This document shows positions 38,364 to 47,507 of a stretch of DNA of 64,000 nt, one piece after another. The stretch comes from Corynebacterium glucuronolyticum DSM 44120 (lineage in GTDB: Bacteria > Actinomycetota > Actinomycetes > Mycobacteriales > Mycobacteriaceae): NCBI RefSeq assembly GCF_030440595.1, contig NZ_CP047452.1, positions 1,240,001 to 1,304,000 on the forward strand, written 5' to 3'. The translations under genes were made by a program, and so were the position numbers. Below the pieces are notes generated by a model, which was given only the letters and a program-made list of their open reading frames with translations, was not told the origin of the DNA and did not search any database. Each line of letters starts with the position of its first letter. Position 1 is the stretch's first letter.

Positions 38364-39078
38364 GTTGCTCTTCTCGCTCACCTGGATTGCGATCTACTGT
38401 GTCCTGCAATCCTTGGCCTTTTCTCTCAATGATACGGTTGGCATCAAATTCTCCTTCAGTGCTCTGTTTGCGGCAACCCAAACAATCATCCTGTATTTGT
38501 TTCTACGCAGGCATGGACTTTTCCAGCGTTACGGGATTCGCAGTCCGCAGTTGTCGGCGAAGCGCTTTGTCTTTTACATTCCGCTCCTCATTCTGATAAG
38601 CGGCGCCCTATGGAATGGTATTGGTCTTCGGTACACCGTCGTGGAAACTGGTTTCTACATCTGTCTTATGGCGTGCGTCGGTTTTCTTGAAGAATTGATT
38701 TTTCGTGGGTTCCTATTCAGAGCAATGGCGGAGGAAAGCTTGCGTCAGGCAATCGTTGTCTCCAGCGTCACATTTGGGATTGGGCACATCGTGAATAGCG
38801 TGAACGGAAGTGGCCAGTCACTAACGGTTACGTTGCTGCAAGTTGTTTTCGCCATCGCCGTTGGCTTTCTCTTTGTCACCATTGTCTACCGAGGTGGCAG
38901 TCTATGGCCGTGCATTATTACGCACCAGCTCATTAACATTTCTGAAGGCTTCACCGTCGAAGCTGACCTAACCCTCGGAAAGAATGTTCTTTACGTGCTC
39001 ACACAGATGACGGTGATCATCGTTTATATCTTGATTCTCAATCGTACTTTGCCAAAGGGGCTGTTAATGCAGAGCTGA
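38338..39078 (+). CDS. CPBP family intramembrane glutamic protease
   Basis: 246 residues with about seven membrane segments. Catalytic motifs EELIFRGFLFRA (EExxxR), FGIGHIVN and HQLIN (His residues) match CAAX-protease/bacteriocin-processing (Abi) proteins. ATG 38338 follows CAGGAGGG. Members process prenylated or peptide substrates or give bacteriocin self-immunity. The gene pair is visibly richer in A+T than its surroundings, which suggests acquisition by transfer; no mobile element borders it. Confidence 0.8.
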   Translation: MKKLYDKSELLFSLTWIAIYCVLQSLAFSLNDTVGIKFSFSALFAATQTIILYLFLRRHGLFQRYGIRSPQLSAKRFVFYIPLLILISGALWNGIGLRYTVVETGFYICLMACVGFLEELIFRGFLFRAMAEESLRQAIVVSSVTFGIGHIVNSVNGSGQSLTVTLLQVVFAIAVGFLFVTIVYRGGSLWPCIITHQLINISEGFTVEADLTLGKNVLYVLTQMTVIIVYILILNRTLPKGLLMQS

Positions 39079-39233
39079 GGCAGGGCCGCCAGGGACGATG
39101 CCCCTGTGGTTTCCCATCCCGGCTGTGGGATCCGCGAGAGACCCGTCTGGGCTGTGGTGGTATCCCCGCTGTACTTTGCGTGTTGGGCTCTCGTGGTGAA
39201 GTGGTACTGGGGAGGACGTGAGCGGGACAGACG

Positions 39234-39268
39234 AAAAACATCCTGGGGCCGTTAACGGCCCCAGGATG
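39234..39268 (-). terminator. Terminator of the DoxX-like gene
   Basis: Perfect 15-bp-arm palindrome (39239-39268) centred on GTTAAC; on the minus strand it is followed by a run of five T. Confidence 0.9.
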
Positions 39269-39293
39269 CTTGGGTCTATCTTCTGCTCAGAGT

Positions 39294-40217
39294 TTAGCTC
39301 AGCTTCTCCAGCTTCTTGGAGAACTTCTTTTCTGCCTTGTTAGCGGCTTTTTCTGCCTGCTTGCTGAGCTTGTTGGCGCGCTTATCGGCTTTCTTAGCCA
39401 GCTTTTGAGCGGACTTCTTGCCGTTCTTGGCGGCTTCCTCGCCACGCTTTTGGGCCTCGTCGGCGGCCTCGGCGGCGCGCTTCTGGGCCTTGTCGGCGGC
39501 CTTCACCAGGCGCTTCTTAGCGATCTTGGCGTTCTTCTTTGCGGTGGAGAGCCAGTCGTCCTTGTTGTCCTCGACGTAGTCCGTGACATCGTTCCATGCG
39601 TCGGCAAGCTTCTCACCAGCGTTGGAGAAGAAACCAGCGGCGGCGGTACCTGCGACGGTAGCACCTTCCACGATGTTGTCGCGAGCGTTAGATGCGCCCT
39701 CTACGAGGTTGTCGCGGATTTCCTCCTGCTCGCTCTTGCCTGGGAGAGCTTGCTGGACGGCCTTGTTAGCGCGACGTCCGGCATCCTTTGCACGCCACGC
39801 GAGACCGGGCTTGCCCTCGGTGTCGAGGGAGGTAAGAACCAATCCGCCGAGGAGGGCAAGGTTGGTTAGCAGACCGTTCTTGCGCTGCTCCTTCTCCTGG
39901 TCGTCGTCCGTGTTCCAGAATGCGTTACGGGCGTAAATGGTGGGCACAGAGATGAGTGCCAGGGTGCTGGCGGCTAGGCGTGGAGCCTTACCGAGGGCGA
40001 GCAACGAACCGGCGCCGACGCGGGTACCGGCTGCGGCCTGGGTAACCATCGTGGCATCGGTGGGCACGTATCCCTTGTACTGAGAGGGGAGAACGGCACG
40101 GGCGCTGTCCAGCACGCTCTTGGTTCCCTCGACGTAATCCTCCGGCTTGCTCAGTGCTTTGACACCATCTGCAACATAGACTGCCGCAATCATGGGTCGG
40201 ATAATCTTCCGGATCAT
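39294..40217 (-). CDS. DoxX-like membrane protein with Lys/Ala-rich C-terminal tail
   Basis: 307 residues, GAAGGAG before the ATG. N-terminal half is DoxX-like: MIRKIIRPMIAAVYVADGVK, GTRVGAGSLLALGKAPRLAA, TLALISVPTIYARNAFW, LLTNLALLGGLVL (four hydrophobic segments). Residues about 200-307 are a highly charged Lys/Ala/Glu heptad-like tail (AKKNAKIAKKRLVKAADKAQ and similar to LSKQAEKAANKAEKKF), unusual for DoxX and similar to histone H1-like tails. The tail could bind nucleic acid, acidic lipid or another protein; function unknown. Confidence 0.65.
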   Translation of the reverse strand: MIRKIIRPMIAAVYVADGVKALSKPEDYVEGTKSVLDSARAVLPSQYKGYVPTDATMVTQAAAGTRVGAGSLLALGKAPRLAASTLALISVPTIYARNAFWNTDDDQEKEQRKNGLLTNLALLGGLVLTSLDTEGKPGLAWRAKDAGRRANKAVQQALPGKSEQEEIRDNLVEGASNARDNIVEGATVAGTAAAGFFSNAGEKLADAWNDVTDYVEDNKDDWLSTAKKNAKIAKKRLVKAADKAQKRAAEAADEAQKRGEEAAKNGKKSAQKLAKKADKRANKLSKQAEKAANKAEKKFSKKLEKLS

Positions 40218-40284
40218 GTGTTGTAACGCTCCTTCAAAAGTTCGTTCTCTAGTGCTCTGTTTTAGTGTACAGTAACCCGGTTAA

Positions 40285-40881
40285 TCACCAGCCACGTTCT
40301 CGCCATTCACCGAGATGAGGTCGTTCTTCACCGAGCGTTGTGGGCTTTCCGTGGCCGGGGTGCACAATGGTTTCGTCCGGGTACTCATCAAAAAGCCTCT
40401 CCGTTACATCGGTAAGGAGCTGCTGAAACTCCGCTGGCGAATTGGTCTTTCCCACGCCACCGGGGAAGAGACTATCCCCGACGAAAAGGTGCTGCTTGCC
40501 GTCGATCTCGGCGAAAATTGCTGCGCCACCGGGGGTGTGGCCACGAAGAATTATGACGGGGAAGCGGTGCCCCTCAAACTCCAGAGTGTCGCCATGGTTG
40601 AGTTCGACATCCACAGGGCAGGGGAGAGCGGGCGCATCCAATGCTGACGCATAATGAGTAGCTCCCGTTTCGCGGAGCACCTCTTCCAGTGCACCGACGT
40701 GGTCGTGATGGCGGTGCGTGGTGAGCACTCCCGTGATGGTGCATCCAGCGGAAGTTGCGAGATCAAGAAGAGCCGGCGCATCGGCCGCGGCGTCGACAAG
40801 CAAACCGTGAGATCCCTCAACCAGGAGGTAGCAGTTGTTGTCCATGGAAGACACAGAAACGTGGTGCAAAGTCAAACTCAT
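40285..40881 (-). CDS. Metallo-beta-lactamase-fold hydrolase (glyoxalase II-like)
   Basis: 198 residues. HxHxDH-type metal motif THRHHDHVGALEE near residue 55, second His in RGHTPGG, Asp in FVGDSLF and C-terminal VHPGHG. Glyoxalase II or mycothiol-linked hydrolase subfamily; substrate not certain. The longer frame upstream is not homologous; -10-like TATCCT lies exactly 7 nt before ATG 40881. Confidence 0.85.
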   Translation of the reverse strand: MSLTLHHVSVSSMDNNCYLLVEGSHGLLVDAAADAPALLDLATSAGCTITGVLTTHRHHDHVGALEEVLRETGATHYASALDAPALPCPVDVELNHGDTLEFEGHRFPVIILRGHTPGGAAIFAEIDGKQHLFVGDSLFPGGVGKTNSPAEFQQLLTDVTERLFDEYPDETIVHPGHGKPTTLGEERPHLGEWRERGW

Positions 40882-40888
40882 ACTTTTA

Positions 40889-40894
40889 AGGATA
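40889..40894 (-). promoter_or_regulatory. -10 element TATCCT of the metallo-hydrolase gene
   Basis: Minus-strand TATCCT, then TAAAAGT (7 nt), then ATG 40881; no Shine-Dalgarno sequence. Confidence 0.55.
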
Positions 40895-41001
40895 GCCAAG
40901 CTTTGAGGAGTAAGTCGTCGGATAATAGCTCTTCGCGAGCGAACCGAGTGAGTAACCTCGAGTGACAAAGTGGCTCCAGCCTGATCCCTATAGAAGGGCA
41001 G

Positions 41002-41114
41002 GCGACGGGTGCTGGCGGAAGTAAATAGGACGACGGGTGCTGACAGACATAAACCGGGCGACGAGTGCTGATGGAAGAAAATAGGTAGACAAGTTTTGGC
41101 GGGAGGGAATAAGG
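41002..41114. repeat. Imperfect ~28-bp tandem repeat, three to four units
   Basis: Units beginning near 41002, 41031 and 41058 share GCGACGGGTGCTG followed by a purine-rich half ending AAATAGG; a fourth, more degenerate copy follows at 41086. It occupies most of the divergent gap between the metallo-hydrolase and uvrA genes. Confidence 0.65.
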
Positions 41115-41207
41115 GATGGAAGTAAGTATGAGATGACTGTGTGTGGGAATAAAAGTCATCCCGGGTCAGTTGAAGTAAACCGTGCTAGATTTAGCGAATG
41201 GCCCAGT

Positions 41208-41223
41208 TCGCTGGTATGTTCGA
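41208..41223. promoter_or_regulatory. Candidate LexA (SOS) box before uvrA
   Basis: TCGCTGGTATGTTCGA keeps the right half GTTCGA and the outer TCG of the actinobacterial TCGAAC-N4-GTTCGA box, with the inner three bases of the left half changed. It is 57 bp before the uvrA start. Weak on its own. Confidence 0.35.
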
Positions 41224-41280
41224 GACGGTATTGGCAGCTGAAAGCGCTGCCCGCTAGAGCGCAAAAAGGAGATCGTGTAA

Positions 41281-44139
41281 GTGGCTGATCGGTTGGTTGT
41301 CCGCGGGGCGAGAGAAAATAACCTGAAGGGTGTAAACGTGGATATCCCGCGTGATGAGCTCGTCGTCTTTACCGGTTTGTCCGGATCCGGCAAATCCTCG
41401 CTCGCTTTCGATACCATCTTTGCTGAGGGGCAACGCCGGTACGTTGAGAGCCTCTCCAGTTACGCACGTATGTTCCTGGGACAGATGGACAAGCCAGACG
41501 TGGACTTCATTGAGGGGCTTTCGCCTGCCGTGTCTATCGACCAGAAGTCCACGAACCGCAACCCGCGTTCAACCGTCGGTACAATCACAGAAATTTACGA
41601 TTACCTGCGTCTTCTCTATTCGCGTGCGGGCACCGCCCATTGCCCCGAGTGTGACGCTCCGATTGCCAAACAGACTCCCCAGCAGATCGTCGACCAGATT
41701 CTGGAGCAACCGGAACGAGCGAAATTCCAGATTCTTGCGCCTGTGGTTAAGACCCGCAAGGGCGAGCACGTCGAGCTCTTCGAAAGTCTTGCCGCGCAAG
41801 GTTTTTCCCGCGTCATCGTCGATGGCGACATGCACCAGCTTTCCGATCCACCGAAGTTAAAGAAGCAGATTAAGCACGATATTGATGTCGTGGTCGATCG
41901 ACTTCAGGTGAAAGAGTCCCAAAGGCAGCGCCTCACCGATTCTGTGGAACAAGCACTAGCGCTTGCCGACGGCGTTGTCGTCGCTGACTTTATCGATTCC
42001 GGAGAGCAGCTCACCTTCTCTGAGCAAATGGCCTGTCCCAACGGCCACCAACTCGATGTCGAAGACCTGGAACCGCGTGCTTTCTCCTTCAACTCACCGT
42101 ACGGTGCGTGTCCGGCCTGCGACGGTCTGGGGTTTAAGCAAGAAGTTGATCTCGACCTTTTGGTTCCTAACCCTGATGCGCCGACAAATGAGGCGGTGCA
42201 CCCGTGGAGTTCTTCGCCGAATAGCTCCTACTTCCGGGCATTGGTTAAAGGGCTGGGCGCAGCCCTCGGCTTCGATCCCGAGCAGCCGTACAGCGAGTTA
42301 ACGAAGCAGCAGCAAAAGGCTCTCATTTTCGGCACCAAGGAAAAGGTGAGCGTTCGATACAAGAACCGATACGGACGGATGCGAAATTGGACGGCTCCGT
42401 TTGAAGGCGCTGCCAATTTTGTTCACCGAAAGATTGACCAGGCTGGGACAGAGAGCTCCAAGGATCGTCTCATGGCCTACATGCGTGAGGTTCCCTGCCC
42501 CACGTGTAAGGGGGCCAGACTACGCGACGAGATTCTCGCCGTGCGCCTTGCTTCTCATGAACATGGTGAGTGCTCCATTGCGGGGCTGACGGATCTATCC
42601 ATTGATGATGCCCTGGACTTTATCCGCGATCTTGACCTCGGGGTGCGGGAGCGCAAGATTGCAGAGGCGATCCTCCGGGAGATCGATGCCCGGCTTAAGT
42701 TCCTCCAGGATGTCGGACTTAATTACCTCACGCTGTCTCGAGCTGCCGGGACCTTGTCCGGTGGTGAGGCCCAACGTATCCGCCTGGCTACCCAGATTGG
42801 GTCGGGATTAGCAGGTGTTCTGTACGTGCTGGATGAGCCGTCTATCGGCCTTCATCAGCGCGACAATCATCGCCTAATTGAGACACTGAAGCATCTGCGA
42901 GACATCGGCAACACCCTGATCGTCGTTGAGCACGACGAGGATACGATCAGAGAAGCCAACTACGTGGTGGATATCGGACCGCGGGCCGGTGTCCACGGTG
43001 GCGAGGTGGTGTACCAGGGCTCGCCAGAGGGGCTTTACGCTTGCGAGGAATCGCTGACCGGACAATATTTGTCTGGTAAAAAGATCCTCCCTGTTCCGGA
43101 TGCGCGGCGCCCTGTGGACAAGCACAACATGATTAATGTTGTGAAGGCGTCCGAAAACAACCTGAGGGGAATCGACGTGTCTTTCCCTAAAGGTGTGCTG
43201 ACCTGCGTCACGGGTGTGAGTGGTTCGGGTAAATCTACTCTGGTCAACCAGATTTTGGCGAAGACTCTTCAAAATAAGCTCAACAGGGCGCGCCAGGTTC
43301 CCGGGTACGTGAAAGATGTGACGGGGCTGGAGAACCTGGACAAACTTGTACAGGTAGATCAATCCCCGATTGGGCGCACACCCCGCTCGAACCCGGCTAC
43401 GTACACCGGCGTTTTTGACAAGGTGCGCAAGTTGTTTGCCGAGACGAATGAGGCGAAGGTACGAGGCTACAAGCCTGGGCGTTTCTCGTTCAATGTCAAG
43501 GGTGGGCGTTGTGAAGCATGTCAAGGCGATGGCACCCTGAAAATTGAGATGAACTTTCTGCCCGACGTCTATGTTCCCTGTGAGGTGTGCCATGGCGCAC
43601 GCTACAACCGGGAGACGTTGGAGGTGAAGTACAAGGGCAAGAACATTGCCGAAGTATTGGATATGCCGATTTCTGAGGCCACCGAGTTCTTCAAGAACAT
43701 CTCCTCCATTCATCGCTACCTCAATACCCTTGATGAGGTGGGGCTTGGTTACGTCAAGCTCGGTCAAGCGGCAACAACGCTGTCCGGAGGTGAAGCTCAG
43801 CGCGTGAAGCTTGCCGCAGAACTGCAAAAGAGGTCGATGGGGCGCACAGTATATATCCTCGATGAACCGACGACAGGTTTGCATTTCGATGACATTTCCA
43901 AGCTCATGCTTGTGATTAACGGGCTTGTGGATAAGGGCAATACCGTCATCGTCATTGAACATAACCTCGATGTAATCAAGGCTGCAGACTGGATTATTGA
44001 TATGGGGCCTGAAGGCGGTTCAGGTGGCGGTCGCGTCGTTGCGCAGGGAACACCTGAGGACGTAGCCAAGGTCAAAGGCTCTTATACCGGCATGTACCTC
44101 AAAGAGATGCTCGCGGGCACGGCAAAGGGGGCAAAGTAA
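41281..44139 (+). CDS. uvrA: Excinuclease ABC subunit A
   Basis: 952 residues, GTG start with AAAGGAG upstream. Damage-recognition ATPase of nucleotide-excision repair. Two ABC ATPase modules: Walker [15 protein letters not shown] near 31 and [13 protein letters not shown] near 645, each with signature LSGGEAQR. Zinc-binding loops CPNGH to CPACDGLG and CEACQGDG to CEVCHG are complete. Works with uvrB in this window; uvrC is not here. Confidence 0.97.
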   Translation: MADRLVVRGARENNLKGVNVDIPRDELVVFTGLSGSGKSSLAFDTIFAEGQRRYVESLSSYARMFLGQMDKPDVDFIEGLSPAVSIDQKSTNRNPRSTVGTITEIYDYLRLLYSRAGTAHCPECDAPIAKQTPQQIVDQILEQPERAKFQILAPVVKTRKGEHVELFESLAAQGFSRVIVDGDMHQLSDPPKLKKQIKHDIDVVVDRLQVKESQRQRLTDSVEQALALADGVVVADFIDSGEQLTFSEQMACPNGHQLDVEDLEPRAFSFNSPYGACPACDGLGFKQEVDLDLLVPNPDAPTNEAVHPWSSSPNSSYFRALVKGLGAALGFDPEQPYSELTKQQQKALIFGTKEKVSVRYKNRYGRMRNWTAPFEGAANFVHRKIDQAGTESSKDRLMAYMREVPCPTCKGARLRDEILAVRLASHEHGECSIAGLTDLSIDDALDFIRDLDLGVRERKIAEAILREIDARLKFLQDVGLNYLTLSRAAGTLSGGEAQRIRLATQIGSGLAGVLYVLDEPSIGLHQRDNHRLIETLKHLRDIGNTLIVVEHDEDTIREANYVVDIGPRAGVHGGEVVYQGSPEGLYACEESLTGQYLSGKKILPVPDARRPVDKHNMINVVKASENNLRGIDVSFPKGVLTCVTGVSGSGKSTLVNQILAKTLQNKLNRARQVPGYVKDVTGLENLDKLVQVDQSPIGRTPRSNPATYTGVFDKVRKLFAETNEAKVRGYKPGRFSFNVKGGRCEACQGDGTLKIEMNFLPDVYVPCEVCHGARYNRETLEVKYKGKNIAEVLDMPISEATEFFKNISSIHRYLNTLDEVGLGYVKLGQAATTLSGGEAQRVKLAAELQKRSMGRTVYILDEPTTGLHFDDISKLMLVINGLVDKGNTVIVIEHNLDVIKAADWIIDMGPEGGSGGGRVVAQGTPEDVAKVKGSYTGMYLKEMLAGTAKGAK

Positions 44140-44168
44140 GCGCACGTGCCTTTAAATTACCGCGTCAT

Positions 44169-44212
44169 CCTGGACTAGGAGTCCCGTCGTGCCGGGCTGG
44201 GATTCCTTCAGG
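44169..44212. terminator. Hairpin between convergent uvrA and cutinase genes
   Basis: AGGAGTCCC (44177-44185) pairs with GGGATTCCT (44199-44207), extended by CCTGA/TCAGG-like bases; no strong T-run. Position between converging genes suggests termination. Confidence 0.4.
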
Positions 44213-44213
44213 A

Positions 44214-45680
44214 CTAGGAACTGCCGCTATCAGTTTTGAGGATGGTGGCAGCTCGCGCGGCTAGCCAGTCATCTGCAAAGTCAGAGCCGTTGCGGTCGCC
44301 AACCTTGAAGTGCCCATCGAAATAGGAGATATGGGCAAACCCGAAATCTCCGGCGACAGCCATCGATTCGATCAAGTTCGCGTTAGCTGGGTCTTCCAAA
44401 AGCGGGGAGAGACCGGTCTGAGTTGCAATGAATTGGCCTAAATTAGACACATCCCGTCGGGTAGCGGACGCGCGGCCATCGCCGGGAGCGTCGAATGGCT
44501 CCTCGGCGGTGAATACGAGTCGCGTTGACTCGGTTGCCAGCGTGATGATGGCTGCAGCATCGGGGGAGAGTGTCTCTACCTGGGAAGCCAGGCCTTCAGC
44601 TGCAGGCAGAAGGTACTCGGCCGTATTTCCCTTAGCCGCCAACCCGGGGGTGGCAGCGATGAGAGAAAGCGCTACTAGCTGCGCAAAGTTAAGATCCGGG
44701 CGTGTGTGGTCAACGACGATCTTCAGATAGCTCGCTACCTCCACAAGTGCGGCGGTAATGCTGAGGATGTTGATCCAGTCCAGACCTGCGGTGATGAGGG
44801 CTGTGTCGAGGGGAATTCCAGCTTCGAGCTGTCCCCTGACACTGTCGATCGCTTTACTAGTTTGGTCATCCGCGAGGCCTGGCAAATCGACACGATTGGC
44901 AAAGTTTGCGACATCGCGGATGAGCGAGCCCTCGTGAATCGAGCAGGCCATGTCGTTGCTGTCGCAGATGGAGATAACTGTGCCTTCGAGACCAGTAAAA
45001 GGTGTCGGACGGGCGCCCGTCATGCCGACTCGACCGGGTAAGACACCGGTGGACCCGCCGACGATGATTTCGCCGTTGGCGGCAAAGACGCCACCGTTCT
45101 TTGCGGCGAGGTCCGCCTGGTCCTGTGTCGGCTTGTCGATGATAGGTGAGCGTCCGGGGTCTGCGACCAGGACAACGCCACCGATTTGTTCCGGTTTGAC
45201 GTGAGAAACACGACCGGCTGCGACCTCGGCGGCGGCATTTCCGATCACTGATGCGCCTTGGGAATACCCGACCAGGAAGAATTTTGTGCTGGGGCAGCGT
45301 CGACCAAGACGTGTTAATTCGGCGGTGGCCGTCTCCACACCGGCCAAGACTGACTCCCCATACGTAGCGGCCTCGGAGCTTACCGGCCCTGGCGTTAATG
45401 CGTTGATGCGCCCGAGACTTGCTGGATAGGCAACGTTAAACCCGGCAACATTGCGAACACCAAATTCTTGCTGAAGCTTATCGGTTGGATTCCAGCCGCT
45501 GGTGTACAGGGGGATCGGGTCCGCTGTCTGAGCTCTGTTCGAATATCCGGTACCTGCCGCCTGTATGACGAGGATGGGTGTGCAACCAGGGAAAGCGTGA
45601 GCGGTGTCCGGTGTGAGAACTGCAGTTGCTGGTGCCAGAACACTGGCAGCTGTTAGTAAGACGGCGAGACGGCGGTGCAT
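44214..45680 (-). CDS. Secreted cutinase-family serine esterase
   Basis: 488 residues from the ATG at 45678-45680. Signal peptide (LAVLLTAASVLAPATAVLTP, cut likely after AHA near 29). Cutinase alpha/beta-hydrolase core with nucleophile motif VGYSQGASV near 133 and the Cys/Asp loop ICDSNDMAC. The approximately 200-residue C-terminal extension is Ala/Thr-rich and lacks a clear known domain. Mycolata use such enzymes as lipases or mycolate esterases. A -10-like TAAAAT lies 8 nt before the ATG, and the longer upstream frame is Cys-rich and not protein-like. Confidence 0.85.
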   Translation of the reverse strand: MHRRLAVLLTAASVLAPATAVLTPDTAHAFPGCTPILVIQAAGTGYSNRAQTADPIPLYTSGWNPTDKLQQEFGVRNVAGFNVAYPASLGRINALTPGPVSSEAATYGESVLAGVETATAELTRLGRRCPSTKFFLVGYSQGASVIGNAAAEVAAGRVSHVKPEQIGGVVLVADPGRSPIIDKPTQDQADLAAKNGGVFAANGEIIVGGSTGVLPGRVGMTGARPTPFTGLEGTVISICDSNDMACSIHEGSLIRDVANFANRVDLPGLADDQTSKAIDSVRGQLEAGIPLDTALITAGLDWINILSITAALVEVASYLKIVVDHTRPDLNFAQLVALSLIAATPGLAAKGNTAEYLLPAAEGLASQVETLSPDAAAIITLATESTRLVFTAEEPFDAPGDGRASATRRDVSNLGQFIATQTGLSPLLEDPANANLIESMAVAGDFGFAHISYFDGHFKVGDRNGSDFADDWLAARAATILKTDSGSS

Positions 45681-45688
45681 GGGGTATA

Positions 45689-45694
45689 ATTTTA
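45689..45694 (-). promoter_or_regulatory. -10 element TAAAAT of the cutinase gene
   Basis: Minus-strand TAAAAT, 8 nt from ATG 45680; no Shine-Dalgarno sequence. Confidence 0.4.
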
Positions 45695-45799
45695 ACCGTT
45701 CAATAGACACTCTTTCTTGCAAAGTGTCTCTGTCTAGTGGGTCGTGCGTCGGACAGCGCAGTCGATTGATGTGCATTAAATGTGTACGACAGTCTGGAT

Positions 45800-45828
45800 T
45801 TGGCGTTTTTGCCACGGTGTGTTATATT
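45800..45828 (+). promoter_or_regulatory. Promoter of the infC leader
   Basis: TTGGCG (45800-45805), 17-bp spacer, TATATT (45823-45828). It would start a leader of about 235 nt before infC. Confidence 0.5.
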
Positions 45829-45950
45829 GCAACAGCTACCGCGTTAATGCGGTGTACATCAAGTGGAGGTCCCTCCCACCAGATGCCGCCCGGTTTATCC
45901 GGGAAGGATAATGGTTATACTCTCATCCTCGGATGTAGAGCGTACGGATC

Positions 45951-45984
45951 TCCCACGTGCTGGCAACAGCAGGTGGGATTTTTT
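45951..45984 (+). terminator. Intrinsic terminator (attenuator) in the infC leader
   Basis: TCCCACGTGCTG pairs with CAGCAGGTGGGA (one mismatch) around a GCAA tetraloop, followed by six T. It lies about 85 nt before infC and well after the promoter, so transcription of infC-rpmI-rplT must read through it. Upstream, three small hairpins (ACCGC/GCGGT, GGAGG/CCTCC, CCCGG/CCGGG) could form competing structures. Confidence 0.8.
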
Positions 45985-46069
45985 GTATGGGGAAAGCGCT
46001 TGACTGTCCATCAAAGCAACATGCGCGGTCGAAACTAACCGTAAATTTTCTGTGAATTGAGGAGTCCAC

Positions 46070-46591
46070 ATCAGCGCTGAAGCTCGCATCAATGAGCGAA
46101 TCCGAGTTCCCGAGGTCCGTCTAATCGGGCCTAGTGGTGAGCAGGTTGGCATCGTTAAGGTTAAGGATGCTCAACGGCTCGCGTACGACGCCGACCTTGA
46201 TCTGGTCGAAGTCGCACCCAAGGCTAAGCCTCCCGTGTGCAAAATCATGGACTACGGGAAATACAAGTATGAGCAGGCACAGAAAGCTCGCGAGGCTCGG
46301 AAGAACCAGCAGCAGACTGTGGTCAAGGAGCAGAAGCTTCGTCCCAAGATCGATGATCACGATTACGAGACGAAGAAGGGCAATGTCGTCCGCTTCCTCG
46401 AGAAAGGCTCGAAGGTAAAGGTGACCATTATGTTCCGTGGTAGGGAGCAATCCCGTCCGGAGCTAGGTTATCGCCTGCTAGAGCGTCTCGCTGAGGACGT
46501 CAAGGACTACGGCACCGTCGAGTCCCGCCCGAAACAGGACGGCCGCAATATGACGATGGTTCTCGGTCCTGTCCGCAAGGGCAAGAAGTAA
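46070..46591 (+). CDS. infC: Translation initiation factor IF-3 (AUC start)
   Basis: 173 residues when started at ATC 46070, six bases after GAGGAG. N-terminal domain [20 protein letters not shown], linker with [21 protein letters not shown]-terminal domain [16 protein letters not shown] through [20 protein letters not shown]. An in-frame TGA sits 9 nt upstream (46058-46060), and no ATG, GTG or TTG occurs in frame before codon 53, so the full-length factor can only begin at the ATC (or GTC upstream). infC with a non-canonical start is known in other bacteria (AUU in E. coli). Heads the infC-rpmI-rplT operon. Confidence 0.9.
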   Translation: MSAEARINERIRVPEVRLIGPSGEQVGIVKVKDAQRLAYDADLDLVEVAPKAKPPVCKIMDYGKYKYEQAQKAREARKNQQQTVVKEQKLRPKIDDHDYETKKGNVVRFLEKGSKVKVTIMFRGREQSRPELGYRLLERLAEDVKDYGTVESRPKQDGRNMTMVLGPVRKGKK

Positions 46592-46634
46592 ACCATCTGC
46601 AAGCAGATCTTTTAAGAGAGTAAGGACTTATCCC

Positions 46635-46829
46635 ATGAAGCAGAAGACCCACAAGGGCATGGCTAAGCGTGTGAAGATTTCTGGCAAGGGCAAGCTCCGC
46701 CGTGAGCGTGCTGGCCGTCGCCACCTTCTTGAGAGCAAGCCTTCGAAGCGCACCCGCCGTCTCAAGGGCACCGTGGACGTTGCCCCGGCAGACGTCAAGC
46801 GCGTAAAGCGCCTTCTTGGCAAGGCATAA
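46635..46829 (+). CDS. rpmI: 50S ribosomal protein L35
   Basis: 64 residues: [44 protein letters not shown]. Complete and 43 nt after infC; AAGGA ribosome binding site. Confidence 0.97.
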   Translation: MKQKTHKGMAKRVKISGKGKLRRERAGRRHLLESKPSKRTRRLKGTVDVAPADVKRVKRLLGKA

Positions 46830-46883
46830 GTCGCCTCGCCCATAGTCCGATATATCAAGCTATAAACCGAAGGAAGTATCAAG

Positions 46884-47270
46884 ATGGCACGTGTGAAGCG
46901 TTCAGTTAACGCCAAGAAGAAGCGTCGCGAAATCCTCAAGTCCGCTAAGGGCTACCGTGGCCAGCGTTCCCGCCTGTACCGTAAGGCCAAGGAGCAGTGG
47001 CTGCACTCTATGACGTACGCTTACCGCGATCGTCGTAAGCGTAAGAGCCAGTTCCGTCGCCTGTGGATTACCCGTATCAACGCGGCTGCACGCATGAACG
47101 GCATTACCTACAACCGTCTCATCCAGGGCCTGCGCCTTGCTGAGATCGAGGTTGATCGCAAGATCCTCGCTGAGCTCGCCGTGAATGATTTCGCTGCGTT
47201 CTCCGCTATCTGCGAGGCTGCTAAGAACGCCCTCCCTGAGGACGTCAACGCCCCGAAGAACGCTGCTTAA
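46884..47270 (+). CDS. rplT: 50S ribosomal protein L20
   Basis: 128 residues, N-terminal basic extension [19 protein letters not shown], then the globular RNA-binding part ending [22 protein letters not shown] upstream. In E. coli and Bacillus L20 represses its own operon by binding the message; a leader and terminator are also present upstream here, though not of the known L20-leader shape. Confidence 0.97.
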   Translation: MARVKRSVNAKKKRREILKSAKGYRGQRSRLYRKAKEQWLHSMTYAYRDRRKRKSQFRRLWITRINAAARMNGITYNRLIQGLRLAEIEVDRKILAELAVNDFAAFSAICEAAKNALPEDVNAPKNAA

Positions 47271-47294
47271 GCGATAAAAGCGTAACGCTTTGCT

Positions 47295-47326
47295 AGCCGC
47301 CCCCGGTTTCCGGCGGGCGGCTTTTG
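47295..47326 (+). terminator. Terminator of infC-rpmI-rplT
   Basis: AGCCGCCC (47295-47302) pairs with GGGCGGCT (47315-47322), followed by TTTT. Confidence 0.85.
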
Positions 47327-47507
47327 CTTTTGTCAAAGCCCAAGGGACGAAACAGTAGACATGGGGTATACAGGAGGGGATAGAGGAGCTAGGGGAGGAC
47401 GTAGGCCTCGTCACATCAATGATGGGCGACGGGGGTTCACGTCGCCGATGGGTGTAGGCGGAAGATATGGGTGCCTGCTAGCTCTACGCCTGCGCTTGAA
47501 AAAGAAG

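Noticed and set aside
42874..43962. 362-codon open frame antisense to uvrA
   Set aside because: Shadow of uvrA in a GC-rich region.
45681..45815. Longer cutinase N-terminus
   Set aside because: The extra 45 codons are Cys-rich, precede the signal peptide and overlap the -10 element.
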